From positions 1 through 64,000 of the forward strand of contig CP034977.1 in assembly GCA_004026145.2 (NCBI GenBank): a stretch of DNA of 64,000 nucleotides, given 5' to 3'. Position numbers and translations under genes: made by a program. The notes beneath the pieces were generated by a model. That model searched no databases, was not told the DNA's origin, and saw only the letters and a program-made list of their open reading frames with translations. Numbering within the stretch: position 1 is the first letter of the stretch; each line of letters opens with the position of its first letter. This document shows positions 35,028-44,720 of the stretch, in pieces. This DNA is from Takifugu bimaculatus (taxonomy: Eukaryota; Chordata; Actinopteri; Tetraodontiformes; Tetraodontidae).

Positions 35028-35190
35028 ATGGCACAAAATAACTCTGGTAATGGATCATCAACACATGAAAGTCATCTCAATGTAGCCTTTGTTCAGGTCT
35101 TGATTTTACTTTTCTGTTTGTCAACTCCATAATGATTACAACCTTTTTCACGAAGGATATCTTCTACAGGAACATGCGTTATATCTTATT
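35028..35190 (+). pseudogene. Type C odorant receptor 5' part, cut by the gap (left copy)
   Basis: The start of a third receptor type, MAQNNSGNGSSTHES, with N-glycosylation sites at NNS and NGS. Helix 1 (VAFVQVLILL) and the MRYIL motif of helix 2 follow, and then the N gap. One T is missing in the run acttttctg near 35110 compared with the mirror copy, so this copy is out of frame after helix 1 begins. Orientation is toward the gap, opposite to the left-arm A and B genes. Confidence 0.75.
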
Positions 35191-35290
35191 NNNNNNNNNN
35201 NNNNNNNNNNNNNNNNNNNNNNNNNNNNNNNNNNNNNNNNNNNNNNNNNNNNNNNNNNNNNNNNNNNNNNNNNNNNNNNNNNNNNNNNNN
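35191..35290. other. 100-N assembly gap at the symmetry centre
   Basis: Exactly 100 N, the conventional size for a scaffold gap of unknown length. The base before the gap ends a string whose exact reverse complement starts right after it, so two contigs stop at the same position of the same gene in opposite orientation. The missing sequence should hold at least the rest of a type C receptor. Confidence 0.98.
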
Positions 35291-35454
35291 AATAAGATAT
35301 AACGCATGTTCCTGTAGAAGATATCCTTCGTGAAAAAGGTTGTAATCATTATGGAGTTGACAAACAGAAAAAGTAAAATCAAGACCTGAACAAAGGCTAC
35401 ATTGAGATGACTTTCATGTGTTGATGATCCATTACCAGAGTTATTTTGTGCCAT
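35291..35454 (-). CDS. Type C odorant receptor 5' part, cut by the gap (right copy)
   Basis: Mirror of 35028-35190 with the frame intact for 54 codons, from the ATG at 35454 to MRYIL at the gap. The string FLFVNSIMITTFFTKDIFY marks the end of helix 1 and the first loop. The remaining roughly 255 codons must lie in the unsequenced gap. An upstream TTG extension is ignored because it lies in the acceptor region. It is clearly of the same superfamily but distinct from types A and B. Confidence 0.8.
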
Positions 35455-36399
35455 CAATTCTAAAAAAACAAAACAAAAGAAAAAACATGCATGTGATTAT
35501 AGCAAAAAAATAAGCACATCTATTGAGCTCGGCCTTTAGGTAAAACATGTGCCATAGTGAGATGAGAGCAAAGCACAATGACAAATCTATTTGTTGCTCT
35601 CTTGGAAGATTTTATAGTCATGACGAGAACACAAGGGAACTTTGAAATATTTTTGCTTTGCCCTGTGAACTTGTCATCACTTTGGAATTTGTTGCCATGC
35701 ATTTGCCACACTCAGGCAGGGCTGGGATGTTTGGGGTGGGGGGGTGGGGGGGGGGGGGGGGGGGGGATTTGTGTTAGTTTTTTTCTAAGGCCTGAAATCT
35801 GTTCTCAAACGTTGTTATCGGGGTCTTTTGTAACTAACTGATGTCAGCTAACTTATAATGTGTTGCACAACTCACCCAAGAACAGAATATTTTAAATGAA
35901 TGATGTTCATAGGCATTATCATTGGGTTTCAGTATAATTCAACAATAAAACGTTTTAAGTTAGCCTATAAACTTGAATTCTAACTGTTGCACAGCTTCCA
36001 GCCTTTCAAGCTCATTTCCATACATCAGTAAGTGTCCAGGCCAATCAGGGACATTAAGAGATGACACATCTAAAGAGAGACACTTCTTTGGTTGAATGAC
36101 ATGTCTTGCTCATGGTCAAAGATACATTTAATTTGCCTGATAATGTGCCACACTTGTCTCTGATAAAGGACAGCTGTAGAAATTCAATTCTCCTTTGCTG
36201 AGGTTTTACTTGGTTTGACTAAAGATCTGATTTGTATATCAGCTGTAGTGAAGTAATCAGCATCTGTTCAGTTTTGTGGTTTGAAGGCTCGATGGTGAAT
36301 ACATTTTTGAATAAATTTGATGGTGAATATATTCGATAATTTTTGACTGAAATCTTTGACTGATATCTTACTAATTAGGTGTTCTACAGGTCATAATCA
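35455..36399. other. 5' flank of type C, right arm
   Basis: Mirror of 34091-35027. The G run at about 35737-35766 is longer than its left counterpart and is a likely site of assembly or sequencing difficulty. No gene seen. Confidence 0.55.
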
Positions 36400-37030
36400 T
36401 ACTGATTTTGTAAGATCCAAATGGATGTTCTTGCGTATCTGGCAGGCCTTCGAGCCATCCAATCTCATTGCCACAGATTTAAAACTGTGTTTAGTAGAGT
36501 AAGTAGGAGCATTTCCACCCGCACAAGGCAAAGGGAACTGAAGGAAAGGGACAGCTGTGCAACCTTAAGAAAGCCACTAATAAGTGAGTCTAATCAGAAA
36601 AAAATAGACTTAAATTTGGATAAAGATTGGACTCTGGAGCAATGGAAAAAAGTCATGTGGTCCGATGAGCCCAGATTTACCCTCTTCCAGATTGACCGGT
36701 GCATCACTCTTCATCTGCCTCAGAAGAAAGGCACATGAAGGCAAAAGTGATGTAGCATCATACCTAGTGCCCACAATACAAGCCTTTGGGGGTATCCCTG
36801 ATCTGGGGTGGCTGCAGTTGATCAGGTCCAGGTTCAGCAACATTATGTGCCCAAAGAATGAGGTCAGCTGACAACCTGAATATACTGAATGACCAGGTTT
36901 TTCCAACAAGGAATTCTTTTCTACCCTGAGCCCATGGTTATATTCCAAGACAAAGCCTGAATGCACCAGGCTCAATTGTGAAAGAGTAATTCAGGGAACA
37001 TGAGACATCATTTTCATACATGGATTGGCT
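36400..37030 (+). mobile_element. Tc1/mariner transposase relic, mirror copy
   Basis: Frame at 36421-36738 contains RTRQRELKE, KPLISESNQKK and WTLEQWKKVMWSDEPRF, and then diverges. A deletion next to the KK codons fuses parts that the left copy keeps as KNRLKFG. The element ends abruptly at ggattggct without the final catalytic Glu. Not functional. Confidence 0.85.
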
Positions 37031-38729
37031 CCCTGTCAGTGGGGGTCATAGGTCACCGGTCAGTCCCGCCACCCAATATTCACAGTAGCGTTGTTTGTAG
37101 TTATAATTAAACAATAATCAAGAAAACACTTCAATCTGACAAAGTTATATTATTGCCCCCCACCTTCATTTGCCTCACAGTGGGGATCCACTGCTGAACT
37201 GGTGCTGTTCTGTGCATTAGGCAGGAAAGAGTGCGGTTCTCCTGGTTCAGCAAATAATATAATTCCAAAGTTTGTCCGTTTTCTGGATTTTACACACAAT
37301 AAAATGATACAGTTTTAAGTGTAGGTAGGGCTGGATTTAAAAACAGCCAACAAAATTTGATTAGCATGTTGTACACTTGGTCTGTGATAACCCAGGGGAG
37401 TTGGTGATTCTAAATATCATTAATTGGAATAGCTAATTATGTTTTTGCAGTTTACCTGTGGTGATTTTCCAGCAAAACAAACTCCGATCGTTGCTTTCTT
37501 TAGCCCAGGCATCATCAACGCACCCACCTTTAAATAATAAATGATGCCAGCCAGTTAATTGGTTTCACTGGAGATTATTACCGCAAACAGGAAAACAGAT
37601 GACAGACTAATTGTCATTATATGGAAGAAAACATGATCTGATGAAAGACAAGTCAAGGTCCAGCAATTCCCTCTCATGAGGTCACAATGCCATGATGTAA
37701 GAGTTGACAAAGGTGCAACAAACATACTACAAGCAGCTCCAATAAAGTCCTGAACATTGGTTTCTCGGTAATATTAACTTGTAGGCAAAAGAATATAGTT
37801 GTATTCCAGCATAACAGTGATTCCACTTGCCACAGTGACAATGATATTTAATGTTATACATGTATCATAGATGCTTGCTGGTTGGCATGGCCCTCCTCAG
37901 CAATTAAATCCTGGTTATGACGTTATCACAGAGCCACGTGAGGATTGAGCCCTGAGGCACAGCAGCATTGTACATTGTAACTGGGAAAAGACTAATGCAT
38001 GTTATGTTTGCAAAGGTTTCAAGCAGCATTTACTAACCTATGCCATGTCATCTTGTTGTAAAAGTGACCCCTTACATGGAATTTTGGCTAATACAGTTTG
38101 CACACTCATCAACACAGTGCAATAACACATATCATGCTTAGGAAGGTGACAACAGTATTGTGCTTACCTCATTTTGTCAGATTGGTTGCATTTTGTTGTT
38201 AAATGTTGATAGTTTGCTACCTTAGCTTGGAGGGTGAGCTAACATTTGCTAACTTCTTTTCATGAAGCTTTGCCGACAGCCACTGTACATGGCTGTGATT
38301 GACAAGTGGGTTTCAATGTTGGTTTGCAGGCAATAAAAGTCTGGTTGAACAATGAGAGAGGGTCAGTTCATGTTACAAACCCAACACAGGCCATGGCTGA
38401 ACTGGCTATATGCAGTATGTAAGCATGGATTACATATTAATTACCCCTTAGTAAATTAATGGGAAGTAAGTTAAAATGAAGCACATTTAATTTCCATTGC
38501 TTCATGATATCAAAACATATCACAATAAACATAAAGTAAGTAAGATCTTAAAGGAACTCAAACTCATGACAGTCGCCCACTAGTGCTGGCTGCAGTATAA
38601 CCCAAAAAGTGTCCTTCTGAACTATAAGAGGTACACTGTTAAGTACTCAGGAAAGTCCTTTTTTATAATTACTTAATTCATTTAAGAATTCATGTATTAT
38701 TTGTGTACAGTGGCGTTTCACGCTGTCAT
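37031..38729. other. Gene-poor stretch, right arm
   Basis: Mirror of 31768-33463, with a few substitutions. Nothing coding found on either strand. Confidence 0.6.
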
Positions 38730-38940
38730 GGAGGAGAGGAGAGGAGAGGAGAGGAGAGGAGAGGAGAGGAGAGGAGAGGAGAGGAGAGGAGAGGAGAGGA
38801 GAGGAGAGGAGAGGAGAGGAGAGGAGACCGTTTCCCAGTGGGGTGATAGAGGCCTGTCAGGTGATCATGTTTCTGGACCCCGGCAGCCTCGGCCTGTAGC
38901 AGCATAACTAAGATGACCTAATGATTAGATGACCCCCTAA
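38730..38940 (-). mobile_element. CT-rich teleost repeat, shortened mirror copy
   Basis: A perfect-looking (GGAGA)n run at 38731-38826 is followed by the repeat's start region (read on minus: tgctgctacaggccgaggc). The tail present at 31440-31767 is missing, and the microsatellite abuts unique sequence ending in gctgtcatgg. Confidence 0.7.
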
Positions 38941-39321
38941 GCATGATAATTTGTCTGTCTATGATAGTAACTGGAACTATGGAATTAGTGATAATAACCT
39001 TTGCATTGTCAAATCACATGGAAACGCCCACAAAAAAGAAACTTGCCCCAACAGTAATGAATTCAATAGAATATACAACAACAACCTGGTCATGAAATTT
39101 GAACTTTTTTTAAACTGGATGAATATAGAAGATAATCAATATTTGATGTATCTTTTCATCCAAGTAAGGAGCTCTTTCTAAAAAGGTCTGTTTCTGCAGC
39201 TGTCGGTGACGCCATGATCTGATTTTTCTTTTTTTCTTCCTGGAGTTGCAGCCTACAAATAAAGGTTTTCACTAAATCTCTCACAGGGCTGCGCAGAGCT
39301 CACAAGACCACCACTTGTGGG
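38941..39321 (+). other. 5' flank of the first right-arm type B gene
   Basis: Corresponds to 30871-31239. Contains the ctctcacag acceptor candidate near 39280 and acaaataaagg upstream of it. Confidence 0.5.
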
Positions 39322-40257
39322 ATGGCAGCAAACAGCTCTGAGCCTGCTGGTCAATCCTCAGCTCGCAAGATAAATAGCCGAGTCATTCTGGTTCAGGTTT
39401 TGGTCTTAGTCTTTCTTTGCATCAACTTTTTGCTGATTGTGACCTTTTCCATGAGGCATTTCTTCTACACGACCATGCGTTACATCCTGTTTGCTGTTAC
39501 TCTGCTGTCCGATTCTGTCTTTTTACTCCTGACTGACATCATGCTCATTTTAAGCTACTTTGCTGTCGCCATAGAAATGTGGGTTTGTGTGACCATATAT
39601 GTTGTTCTAGCTCTGTACACTTTTGTCACACCTGTCACTCTGACAGTGATGACCCTGGAGCGCTACGTGGCCATCTGCCTGCCCTTGCGCCACTCGGAGC
39701 TGTGCTCCATGCGCTGCGCTCTGCACTGCATCCTCCTTGTCCATGGCGTCAGCTTCCTACCCTGCGCTGTCGTCCTCTCCATGCTCTTTGTGTCTGCCAG
39801 CTACAACTTCTACACTCAGGTCAAGATATGCTCAGTGGAAATACTCATTATTCACCAATGGCAGAGTCATCTTAGGTCAGCTATAAGTCAGTTCTACTTC
39901 TTAATCATGTGTGTTGTTATTTTATTGTCTTACATTAAGGTAATGAAAGTTGCCAAGGCCGCATCAGGGGAGAACAAAAAGTCAACATGGAAGGGGCTCA
40001 GTACGGTGATCCTTCATGCTTTCCAGCTGCTGCTCTCCCTCATCCAGCTGTGGTGTCCATTTATAGAATCTGTTGTATTTCAGATTGATTATATGCTGTT
40101 TATTAATGTCAGATACTTTAACTACGTGACTTTTATTCTGGCTCCGAGGTGTCTGAGTCCTCTCATTTACGGTCTGAGGGATGAGAAGTTTTTTAATGCT
40201 TTGAAATATTTGGCTCTGTGCGGCTTGTACAAAAAAAGATTGGATTTATTTGATTAG
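39322..40257 (+). CDS. Odorant receptor 131-2-like, type B, innermost right copy
   Basis: Intact, 311 codons, ending one residue early (LDLFD, stop TAG in place of the GAG codon of sisters). It is the most distinct B copy. Phe replaces Leu in DSVFLLL (helix 2), Cys replaces Arg in SMRCALH (loop 2), Val replaces Ala in LFVSAS (helix 4) and CSVEI (loop), GLST replaces GLRT, and ESVVFQ replaces ESAIFQ. Positional twin of 29932-30870, which carries the common B residues at these sites, so the two arms are not identical at this gene. All structural motifs are present. Confidence 0.93.
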   Translation: MAANSSEPAGQSSARKINSRVILVQVLVLVFLCINFLLIVTFSMRHFFYTTMRYILFAVTLLSDSVFLLLTDIMLILSYFAVAIEMWVCVTIYVVLALYTFVTPVTLTVMTLERYVAICLPLRHSELCSMRCALHCILLVHGVSFLPCAVVLSMLFVSASYNFYTQVKICSVEILIIHQWQSHLRSAISQFYFLIMCVVILLSYIKVMKVAKAASGENKKSTWKGLSTVILHAFQLLLSLIQLWCPFIESVVFQIDYMLFINVRYFNYVTFILAPRCLSPLIYGLRDEKFFNALKYLALCGLYKKRLDLFD

Positions 40258-41046
40258 CTGTGTGATGCATTTTTAACCCAATTTAATTGATTCCAGTCTT
40301 CAAACACTCCTGTCTTCTGATAATCAGGTTTGTGGCACTTTATCTTTTGTGAAACCTGACAGCAACACGCAAGCTTTATAGTCCCGAAATCAAATTCAAG
40401 GTTTTATTTTTAACTCCTTTTAGTTTAATATGTGACAGATTTCATTGTTGTTTTATTTGCACTTACTTTATTTTTTGGATTCTTTCCAGGGTTTCCTCAA
40501 TGATGCCTTGGTTTTTGCCTTGTTTTTTTTTTTTAAATTTCAGAACCAGCTGATTTTTTTTTTTTTTTACTGTTTTATTGTTTTTTCTGCTCCAACATTA
40601 CGTGTACATGGTGTCTATGTGTTATTGGTTTAATGAGTAAACCTTTTATGCTCAAAATGCTGGTTCACTGCTGTTATATACCTGATAAAATAAAACTGTC
40701 TTGAAATTATGTGTACTTTCAGTGTCCCTCCCTGCATTTGAAATGTTTGAATGCTATATAGAACAATGTTGATATGAAAATTAAAGGGAGAGAGATTTTT
40801 TGCATCATTCACTGCACCATGATGGTTAAAGAGAAAATCCATTGATTGTTTAATGAAAAGAGAAGCAAGAGACTTTCAAAGGTAGAACAAGCTAGATTCT
40901 TTTGTGTTACTTGACTGTTTGGGGGTAATATTTTTTTAATCATTGCTGTTAAAGCAATAACATCCTAGTAAAGTGGGTTTTGAATTAACAACAGGTAACT
41001 GGAGAAAAAAAAACAGAACCTTCAGAGATTGTTAAGTTACTAAGTT
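40258..41046 (+). repeat. Type B unit 3' flank
   Basis: Lacks the short segment with tgagtatgagactcatccta that follows the stop in other B units. T runs at 40525 and 40553 are longer than in sister copies. No gene seen. Confidence 0.65.
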
Positions 41047-41240
41047 TTGTTTGCCTGGTTTTACCATCTAAAGAATTCTAATGCATATTCAGAATGTCAG
41101 ATAAGGTTTCAGTGGCTGCTGGTGTCTCGCGAACTCACTGTTAAACTGTTTTTACTCACAACTGTCTTCTCAAACCGAGTCTTTCTCTCAACCATGCATT
41201 ATATTTTATTCACTTTCACATGGAAACACCCGCAAAAAAG
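41047..41240 (+). pseudogene. Type A receptor fossil in type B unit
   Basis: Helix 1 to 2 codons (TTVFSNRVFLSTMHYILF), breaking off at ttcactttcacatgg into B upstream sequence. Slight differences from other copies (VSREL for VSCEL). Confidence 0.75.
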
Positions 41241-41528
41241 AAACTTGCCCCAAAAGTAATGAATTCAATAGAATATAGTGAGATCAACAACAACCTGGTC
41301 ATGAAATTTGAACTTTTTTTAAACTGGATGAATATAGAAGATAATCAATATTTGATGTATCTTTTCATCCAAGTAAGGAGCTCTTTCTAAAAAGGTCTGT
41401 TTCTGCAGCTGTCGGTGACGCCATGATCTGATTTTTTTTTCTCTTCCTGGAGTTGCAGCCTACAAATAAAGGTTTTCACTAAATCTCTCACAGGGTTGCG
41501 CAGAGCTCACAAGACCACCACTTGTGGG
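41241..41528 (+). other. Type B 5' flank
   Basis: Same block as 28649-28939, with the acceptor candidate ctctcacag near 41485. A TTG at 41496 opens the frame upstream of the true ATG but would sit at the putative exon edge. Confidence 0.45.
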
Positions 41529-42467
41529 ATGGCAGCAAACAGCTCTGAGCCTGCTGGTCAATCCTCAGCTCGCAAGATAAATAGCCGAGTCATTCTGGTT
41601 CAGGTTTTGGTCTTAGTCTTTCTTTGCATCAATTTTTTGCTGATCGTGACCTTTTCCATGAGGCATTTCTTCTACACGACCATGCGTTACATCCTGTTTG
41701 CTGTTACTCTGCTGTCCGATTCTGTCCTTTTACTCCTGACTGACATCATGCTCATTTTAAGCTACTTTGCTGTCGCCATAGAAATGTGGGTTTGTGTGAC
41801 CATATATGTTGTTCTAGCTCTGTACACTTTTGTCACACCTGTCACTCTGACAGTGATGACCCTGGAGCGCTACGTGGCCATCTGCCTGCCCTTGCGCCAC
41901 TCGGAGCTGTGCTCCATGCGCCGCGCTCTGCACTGCATCCTCCTTGTCCATGGCATCAGCTTCCTACCCTGCGCTGTCGTCCTCTCCATGCTCTTTGCGT
42001 CTGCCAGCTACAACTTCTACACTCAGGTCAAGATATGCTCAGCGGAAATACTCATTATTCACCAATGGCAGAGTCATCTTAGGTCAGCTATAAGTCAGTT
42101 CTACTTCTTAATCATGTGTGTTGTTATTTTATTGTCTTACATTAAGGTAATGAAAGTTGCCAAGGCCGCATCAGGGGAGAACAAAAAGTCAACATGGAAG
42201 GGGCTCAGGACGGTGATCCTTCATGCTTTCCAGCTGCTGCTCTCCCTCATCCAGCTGTGGTGTCCATTTATAGAATCTGCTATATTTCAGATTGATTATA
42301 TGCTGTTTATTAATGTCAGATACTTTAACTACGTGACTTTCATTCTGGCTCCGAGGTGTCTGAGTCCTCTCATTTACGGTCTGAGGGATGAGAAGTTTTT
42401 TAATGCTTTGAAATATTTGGCTCTGTGCGGCTTGTACAAAAAAAGACTGGATTTATTTGATGAGTGA
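41529..42467 (+). CDS. Odorant receptor 131-2-like, type B
   Basis: Intact, 312 codons from the ATG at 41529 (MAANSS). The longer frame from 41496 starts with TTG and is rejected. It differs from the 43782 gene essentially by HGISF for HGVSF in helix 4. Motifs as in the 29932 gene: Asn4 glycosylation site, Cys89 and Cys170, ERY at 113-115, GLRDEKF, and a KKRLDLFDE tail. Positional counterpart of either 27709-28648 or the extra right-arm unit. Expected product: a plasma-membrane odorant receptor. Confidence 0.93.
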   Translation: MAANSSEPAGQSSARKINSRVILVQVLVLVFLCINFLLIVTFSMRHFFYTTMRYILFAVTLLSDSVLLLLTDIMLILSYFAVAIEMWVCVTIYVVLALYTFVTPVTLTVMTLERYVAICLPLRHSELCSMRRALHCILLVHGISFLPCAVVLSMLFASASYNFYTQVKICSAEILIIHQWQSHLRSAISQFYFLIMCVVILLSYIKVMKVAKAASGENKKSTWKGLRTVILHAFQLLLSLIQLWCPFIESAIFQIDYMLFINVRYFNYVTFILAPRCLSPLIYGLRDEKFFNALKYLALCGLYKKRLDLFDE

Positions 42468-43266
42468 TGAGTATGAGACTCATCCTACCTGTGTGATGCA
42501 TTTTTAACCCAATTTTATTGATTCCAGTCTTCAAACACTCCTGTCTTCTGATAATCAGGTTTGTGGCACTTTATCTTTTGTGAAACCTGACAGCAACACG
42601 CAAGCTTTATAGTCCCGAAATCAAATTCAAGGTTTTATTTTTAACTCCTTTTAGTTTAATATGTGACAGATTTCATTGTTGTTTTATTTGCACTTACTTT
42701 ATTTTTTGGATTCTTTCCAGGGTTTCCTCAATGATGCCTTGGTTTTTGCCTTGTTTTTTTTTTTTAATTTCAGAACCAGCTGATTTTTTTTTTTTACTGT
42801 TTTATTGTTTTTTCTGCTCCAACATTACATGTACATGGTGTGTATGTGTTATTGGTTTAATGAGTAAACCTTTTATGCTCAAAATGCTGGTTCACTGCTG
42901 TTATATACCTGATAAAATAAAACTATTGTGAAATTATGTGTACTTTCAGTGTCCCTCCCTGCATTTGAAATGTTTGAATGCTATATAGAACAATGTTGAT
43001 ATGAAAATTAAAGGGAGAGAGATTTTTTGCATCATTCACTGCACCATGATGGTTAAAGAGAAAATCCATTGATTGTTTAATGAAAAGAGAAGCAAGAGAC
43101 TTTCAAAGGTAGAACAAGCTAGATTCTTTTGTGTTACTTGACTGTTTGGGGGTAATATTTTTTTTAATCATTGCTGTTAAAGCAATAACATCCTAGTAAA
43201 GTGGGTTTTGAATTAACAACAGGTAACTGGGAAAAAAACAGAACCTTCAGAGATCGTTAAGTTACT
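42468..43266 (+). repeat. Type B unit 3' flank
   Basis: Starts with tgagtatgagactcatcc just after the stop. Contains ccttttatgctc and a cctgataaaataaaac poly(A) signal candidate about 440 bases downstream. No gene seen. Confidence 0.65.
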
Positions 43267-43480
43267 AAGTTTTGTTTGCCTGGTTTTACCATCTAAAGAA
43301 TTCTAATGCATATTCAAAATGTCAAATAAGGTTTCAGTGGCTGCTGGTGTCTTGCGAACTCACTGTTAAACTGTTTTTAAAACAAGTCTGTTTTTAAAAC
43401 AAGTCTGTTTTTAAAACAAGTCTCAAACCGAGTCTTTCTCTCAACCATGCATTATATTTTATTCACTTTCACATGGAAAC
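43267..43480 (+). pseudogene. Type A receptor fossil with internal triplication
   Basis: Same fossil as at 41047, but the codons between helix 1 and FSNRV are replaced by three copies of a 17-bp unit (ctgtttttaaaacaagt at 43371-43387, 43388-43404 and 43405-43421). Found only in this extra right-arm unit. Confidence 0.75.
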
Positions 43481-43781
43481 GCCCGCAAAAAAGAAACTTG
43501 CCCCAACAGTAATGAATTCAATAGAATATAGTGAGATCAACAACAACCTGGTCATGAAATTTGAACTTTTTTTAAACTGGATGAATATAGAAGATAATCA
43601 ATATTTGATGTATCTTTTCATCCAAGTAAGGAGCTCTTTCTAAAAAGGTCTGTTTCTGCAGCTGGTGGTGACGCCATGATCTGATTTTTTTTTCTCTTCC
43701 TGGAGTTGCAGCCTACAAATAAAGGTTTTCACTAAATCTCTCACAGGGCTGCGCAGAGCTCACAAGACCACCACTTGTGGG
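43481..43781 (+). other. Type B 5' flank
   Basis: Same upstream block, with the ctctcacag acceptor candidate near 43739. It reads gctggtggtgacg where the two inner right copies read gctgtcggtgacg. The left-arm blocks match the ggtggtgac form. Confidence 0.45.
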
Positions 43782-44720
43782 ATGGCAGCAAACAGCTCTG
43801 AGCCTGCTGGTCAATCCTCAGCTCGCAAGATAAATAGCCGAGTCATTCTGGTTCAGGTTTTGGTCTTAGTCTTTCTTTGCATCAATTTTTTGCTGATCGT
43901 GACCTTTTCCATGAGGCATTTCTTCTACACGACCATGCGTTACATCCTGTTTGCTGTTACTCTGCTGTCCGATTCTGTCCTTTTACTCCTGACTGACATC
44001 ATGCTCATTTTAAGCTACTTTGCTGTCGCCATAGAAATGTGGGTTTGTGTGACCATATATGTTGTTCTAGCTCTGTACACTTTTGTCACACCTGTCACTC
44101 TGACAGTGATGACCCTGGAGCGCTACGTGGCCATCTGCCTGCCCTTGCGCCACTCGGAGCTGTGCTCCATGCGCCGCGCTCTGCACTGCATCCTCCTTGT
44201 CCATGGCGTCAGCTTCCTACCCTGCGCTGTCGTCCTCTCCATGCTCTTTGCGTCTGCCAGCTACAACTTCTACACTCAGGTCAAGATATGCTCAGCGGAA
44301 ATACTCATTATTCACCAATGGCAGAGTCATCTTAGGTCAGCTATAAGTCAGTTCTACTTCTTAATCATGTGTGTTGTTATTTTATTGTCTTACATTAAGG
44401 TAATGAAAGTTGCCAAGGCCGCATCAGGGGAGAACAAAAAGTCAACATGGAAGGGGCTCAGGACGGTGATCCTTCATGCTTTCCAGCTGCTGCTCTCCCT
44501 CATCCAGCTGTGGTGTCCGTTTATAGAATCTGCTATATTTCAGATTGATTATATGCTGTTTATTAATGTCAGATACTTTAACTACGTGACTTTCATTCTG
44601 GCTCCGAGGTGTCTGAGTCCTCTCATTTACGGTCTGAGGGATGAGAAGTTTTTTAATGCTTTGAAATATTTGGCTCTGTGCGGCTTGTACAAAAAAAGAC
44701 TGGATTTATTTGATGAGTGA
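43782..44720 (+). CDS. Odorant receptor 131-2-like, type B, outermost right copy
   Basis: Intact, 312 codons from the ATG at 43782. It carries the consensus type B sequence and appears protein-identical to 29932-30870, which lies at the opposite (inner) end of the left array. This cross-match suggests recent unequal exchange or conversion within the B array. The type B seven-helix architecture has Cys89 and Cys170 and the helix 7 SPLIYGLRDEKF. A B-type 3' flank follows, with AATAAA at 45167-45172, about 450 bp beyond the stop. Confidence 0.93.
   Translation: MAANSSEPAGQSSARKINSRVILVQVLVLVFLCINFLLIVTFSMRHFFYTTMRYILFAVTLLSDSVLLLLTDIMLILSYFAVAIEMWVCVTIYVVLALYTFVTPVTLTVMTLERYVAICLPLRHSELCSMRRALHCILLVHGVSFLPCAVVLSMLFASASYNFYTQVKICSAEILIIHQWQSHLRSAISQFYFLIMCVVILLSYIKVMKVAKAASGENKKSTWKGLRTVILHAFQLLLSLIQLWCPFIESAIFQIDYMLFINVRYFNYVTFILAPRCLSPLIYGLRDEKFFNALKYLALCGLYKKRLDLFDE

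Larger units (their letters stand above)
8392..35190 (+). repeat. Left arm of giant inverted duplication
   Basis: This arm is matched in reverse complement by 35291-64000. Twin features can be paired one to one: retrotransposon, five type A receptors, Harbinger-like repeat, type B array, Tc1 relic and type C fragment. Twins share private residues, for example SLCAFVTP in the 15714 and 55760 genes, so the arms were copied after the tandem array formed. The arm is about 1.9 kb shorter than the right one, mainly because it has one type B unit fewer. It may be a haplotype copy placed in inverted orientation. Confidence 0.93.

Noticed and set aside
41496..41528. Eleven-residue extension of the 41529 type B gene
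   Set aside because: It starts with TTG; sister genes start at the MAANSS ATG, preceded by the same acceptor-like string.
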